Shown here: piece after piece, positions 62,034-64,000 of the stretch
Numbering within the stretch: position 1 is the first letter of the stretch
How the letters are laid out: the number at the start of each line of letters is the position of its first letter
From: Mesobacillus jeotgali
GTDB taxonomy: Bacteria; Bacillota; Bacilli; Bacillales; Cytobacillaceae
Direction of reading: 5' to 3'
Assembly (NCBI RefSeq): GCF_014856545.2
Contig: NZ_CP109811.1
Coordinates: 2,784,001 to 2,848,000 of the forward strand
Length of the DNA: 64,000 nucleotides
The notes under the pieces: model-generated
Told to the model about the DNA's origin: nothing
What the model saw: only the letters and a program-made list of their open reading frames with translations
The model's database searches: none
Made by a program: the position numbers and the translations under genes

Positions 62034-62060
62034 GGAGCGTGTTTTTCTTACACGCTCCAT
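62034..62060 (-). terminator. Terminator of ppdK
   Basis: GGAGCGTGT/ACACGCTCC hairpin with TTTGTTTTTAATATC on the leftward side, just past the ppdK stop. Confidence 0.85.
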
Positions 62061-62067
62061 TTCAAAG

Positions 62068-64000
62068 TTATTTAGAAATTACTGCCTCTTTTTCGTTGTT
62101 TCTCTCATGGCGGATCGTTGCCTGGGCAGCAGCGAGTCTCGCAAGCGGCACACGGTATGGCGAGCAGCTTACATAGTCAAGTCCTGCATTGTAGCAAAAC
62201 TCAATCGAACTCTTTTCACCGCCGTGCTCCCCGCAAATTCCTGTCTTTAGGCCCGGCTTAGTCTGTCGGCCAAGTTCTACACCAGTCTCAACCAGCTTGC
62301 CCACTCCCTCACGATCAAGCACTGCAAACGGGTTTTCGGGCAGGACCTTTTGCTCAATATACGCTTGAAGGAACTTTCCTTCAGCATCATCACGGCTATA
62401 ACCGAATGTAGTCTGTGTCAGGTCATTCGTTCCAAATGAGAAGAAGTCAGCTTCCTCGGCAATCTGGTCCGCAGTCAATGCTGCACGCGGTATCTCAATC
62501 ATTGTTCCAACAGTATATTCAAAATCCTTGCCAGTTTCTTCTTTTATGCTTTGCGCAGCTGCATTGACCAGTTCACGCATTTCCTTTAACTCATTAACAT
62601 GGCCAACCAGCGGAATCATAATTTCAGGCTGGGCATTGATTCCTTTATCCGCTAAGTTTGCTACAGCATAGAAAATGGCTCTTGCCTGCATTTCATAGAT
62701 TTCCGGGTGAATCATGCCAAGTCGGCAGCCACGGTGGCCAAGCATCGGATTGAATTCGTCCAATTGCCGTACCTTCTTAAGCAACGCTTCCTTTTCCTTA
62801 AGTTCTTTTGATTCAGGGTCAAGGATTTGCAGTTTCGTAATCTCGACAATCAGTTCTTCTTTATCTGGCAAGAACTCATGTAAAGGCGGATCCAGCAAAC
62901 GAATGGTTACTGGCAGTCCCTGCATGACTTCAAGGATTCCTTCAAAATCCCCCTGTTGCATCGGCAATAGTTCATCAAGTGCTGCATTTCGTTCTTCGAA
63001 TGTTTCTGCAAGAATCATCTTCTGGACGATCGGCACTCTTGCTGCATCCATGAACATATGCTCAGTGCGGCATAGACCAATTCCGCCTGCACCGAATTCC
63101 AAAGCCTTGGCAGAATCCTCAGGATTATCTGCGTTAGCGCGAACGCCTATTTTACGCTCTTCGTCAGCCCATGTGAGCAAAAGCTGGAACTCTTCGGACA
63201 GCTCAGGTTCGATCATAGGGATTTCACCCAGCATGATTTCACCTGTACCCCCATCAATCGTAATAATTTCACCATGATTAACTACCGTTTCACCAACGCG
63301 GAATTGTTTTTCGTGCAGATCGATTTTCATCGCTTCGCACCCACAAATACAAGCTTTGCCCATCCCCCGTGCTACGACAGCTGCATGGCTAGTCATTCCT
63401 CCTCGGCTAGTAACGACAGCTTGTGCTGCGATAATGCCATGGATATCATCTGGTGTTGTTTCAGGTCGTACCAGAATGACCTTTACACCTTCGTTAGCAA
63501 GCATTTCTGCTTCATCAGCATCAAATACTACTTTTCCCGTTGCTGCGCCAGGTGAAGCAGGAAGGCCTTTGGCCAACTGATTTCGCTCGAAATTCTCATC
63601 GATCCTGCGATGCAGGAGCTGGTCAAGCTGTTCCGGGTCAACACGAAGCAATGCAGCCTTTTTATCGATGATTCCTTCTTCGACCAACTCTGTAGCGATA
63701 CGGATGGCAGCCTGTGCAGTGCGCTTCCCGGTCCGTGTCTGAAGGATGAACAGTTCTCCGCGTTCAACCGTGAATTCGATATCCTGCATATCCTCATAAT
63801 GCTGTTCGAGACGGTTACAAGTATCAACAAACTGCTGATAAACTGTAGGCATTTCATCCTTTAACGTCTGAATTGGCTGCGGAGTCCGGATGCCTGCGAC
63901 CACATCCTCTCCCTGTGCATTGATCAGGTACTCACCATAAAGGATGCTTTCTCCAGTAGATGGGTCACGGGTAAATGCTACACCTGTTCCTGAATCATTG
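62068..64000 (-). CDS. ppdK: Pyruvate phosphate dikinase, 3' part (starts beyond the window)
   Basis: The frame stays open to base 64000 (DSGTGVAFTRDPSTGE, then GEDVVAGIRTPQPI), so at least 644 codons are present and the ATP-grasp N-terminus lies outside. The swivelling phosphohistidine motif is in GGMTSHAAVVARGMGKACI. The PEP/pyruvate barrel follows (GIGLCRTEHMF, GTNDLTQTTFGYSRDD, and CGEHGGEKSS near the end). The enzyme interconverts pyruvate, ATP and phosphate with PEP, AMP and pyrophosphate. Confidence 0.95.
   Translation of the reverse strand, partial: NDSGTGVAFTRDPSTGESILYGEYLINAQGEDVVAGIRTPQPIQTLKDEMPTVYQQFVDTCNRLEQHYEDMQDIEFTVERGELFILQTRTGKRTAQAAIRIATELVEEGIIDKKAALLRVDPEQLDQLLHRRIDENFERNQLAKGLPASPGAATGKVVFDADEAEMLANEGVKVILVRPETTPDDIHGIIAAQAVVTSRGGMTSHAAVVARGMGKACICGCEAMKIDLHEKQFRVGETVVNHGEIITIDGGTGEIMLGEIPMIEPELSEEFQLLLTWADEERKIGVRANADNPEDSAKALEFGAGGIGLCRTEHMFMDAARVPIVQKMILAETFEERNAALDELLPMQQGDFEGILEVMQGLPVTIRLLDPPLHEFLPDKEELIVEITKLQILDPESKELKEKEALLKKVRQLDEFNPMLGHRGCRLGMIHPEIYEMQARAIFYAVANLADKGINAQPEIMIPLVGHVNELKEMRELVNAAAQSIKEETGKDFEYTVGTMIEIPRAALTADQIAEEADFFSFGTNDLTQTTFGYSRDDAEGKFLQAYIEQKVLPENPFAVLDREGVGKLVETGVELGRQTKPGLKTGICGEHGGEKSSIEFCYNAGLDYVSCSPYRVPLARLAAAQATIRHERNNEKEAVISK

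Noticed and set aside
63528..63857. Minus-strand frame overlapping ppdK in another phase
   Set aside because: Shadow of the strongly conserved ppdK coding region.

Overview
The window looks like chromosomal DNA of a low-GC, endospore-forming member of the Bacillaceae, perhaps close to Mesobacillus (inference only). Supporting signs are CotW/CotX/CotY-type coat genes, two DUF1657 proteins beside a DUF421+DUF1657 '2Duf'-like protein, a HutP-controlled hut operon, a T-box in front of argS, strong GGAGG ribosome sites and many hairpin plus U-tract terminators.

Layout. 0-8 kb: a partial zinc-finger gene, an RsbR-type stressosome protein, a MerR/TipAS regulator with its operator, a uracil-glycosylase-like protein, an ECF sigma/anti-sigma-like pair and an iron-sulfur DinG/XPD-like helicase. 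8-11.2 kb: a quorum-sensing cassette made of a frame-broken RNPP (NprR-like) receptor, a 29-residue pro-peptide and an adjacent secreted subtilase. 11.5-13.7 kb: a four-gene operon coupling a CarH-like cobalamin-binding protein to a PAS-STAS protein, a candidate light- or B12-sensing input to the stress pathway. 13.8-24.2 kb: mixed metabolic genes, more STAS proteins, an RsbS/RsbT-like pair, a LysM-NlpC/P60 hydrolase and the DUF1657/2Duf spore cluster. 24.4-34.5 kb: a radical SAM/SPASM protein, argS, acetyltransferases, an exporter, HIT/NUDIX proteins, methyltransferases and a DnaN paralog. 36.7-38.6 kb: selB. 38.8-40.1 and 47-52 kb: spore surface genes. 40.1-46.2 kb: hutP-hutH-hutU-hutI-hutG. 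52-64 kb: an actin-like pair, glutaminase, a UbiB-like kinase with a phasin-like partner, a spore GH18 enzyme, a Suv3-like helicase and the 3' part of ppdK.

The most notable reading is that two genes which would normally be called broken, an OsmC-like protein (28733-29203, minus) and a thioredoxin-like protein (34583-34915, plus), each carry one in-frame UGA at a conserved redox-cysteine position. Each UGA is followed at the right distance by a hairpin with a G-rich apical loop, as in bacterial SECIS elements. selB lies 2-8 kb away, so I read both as selenoproteins. selA, selD and tRNA-Sec were not seen in the window.

Several small genes were read directly from the sequence: 42 aa at 7997, 29 aa at 8377, 45 aa at 16865, 44 aa at 19142, 45 aa at 29406 and 57 aa at 30853. 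Functional statements come from reading motifs and family resemblance; no database search was possible.
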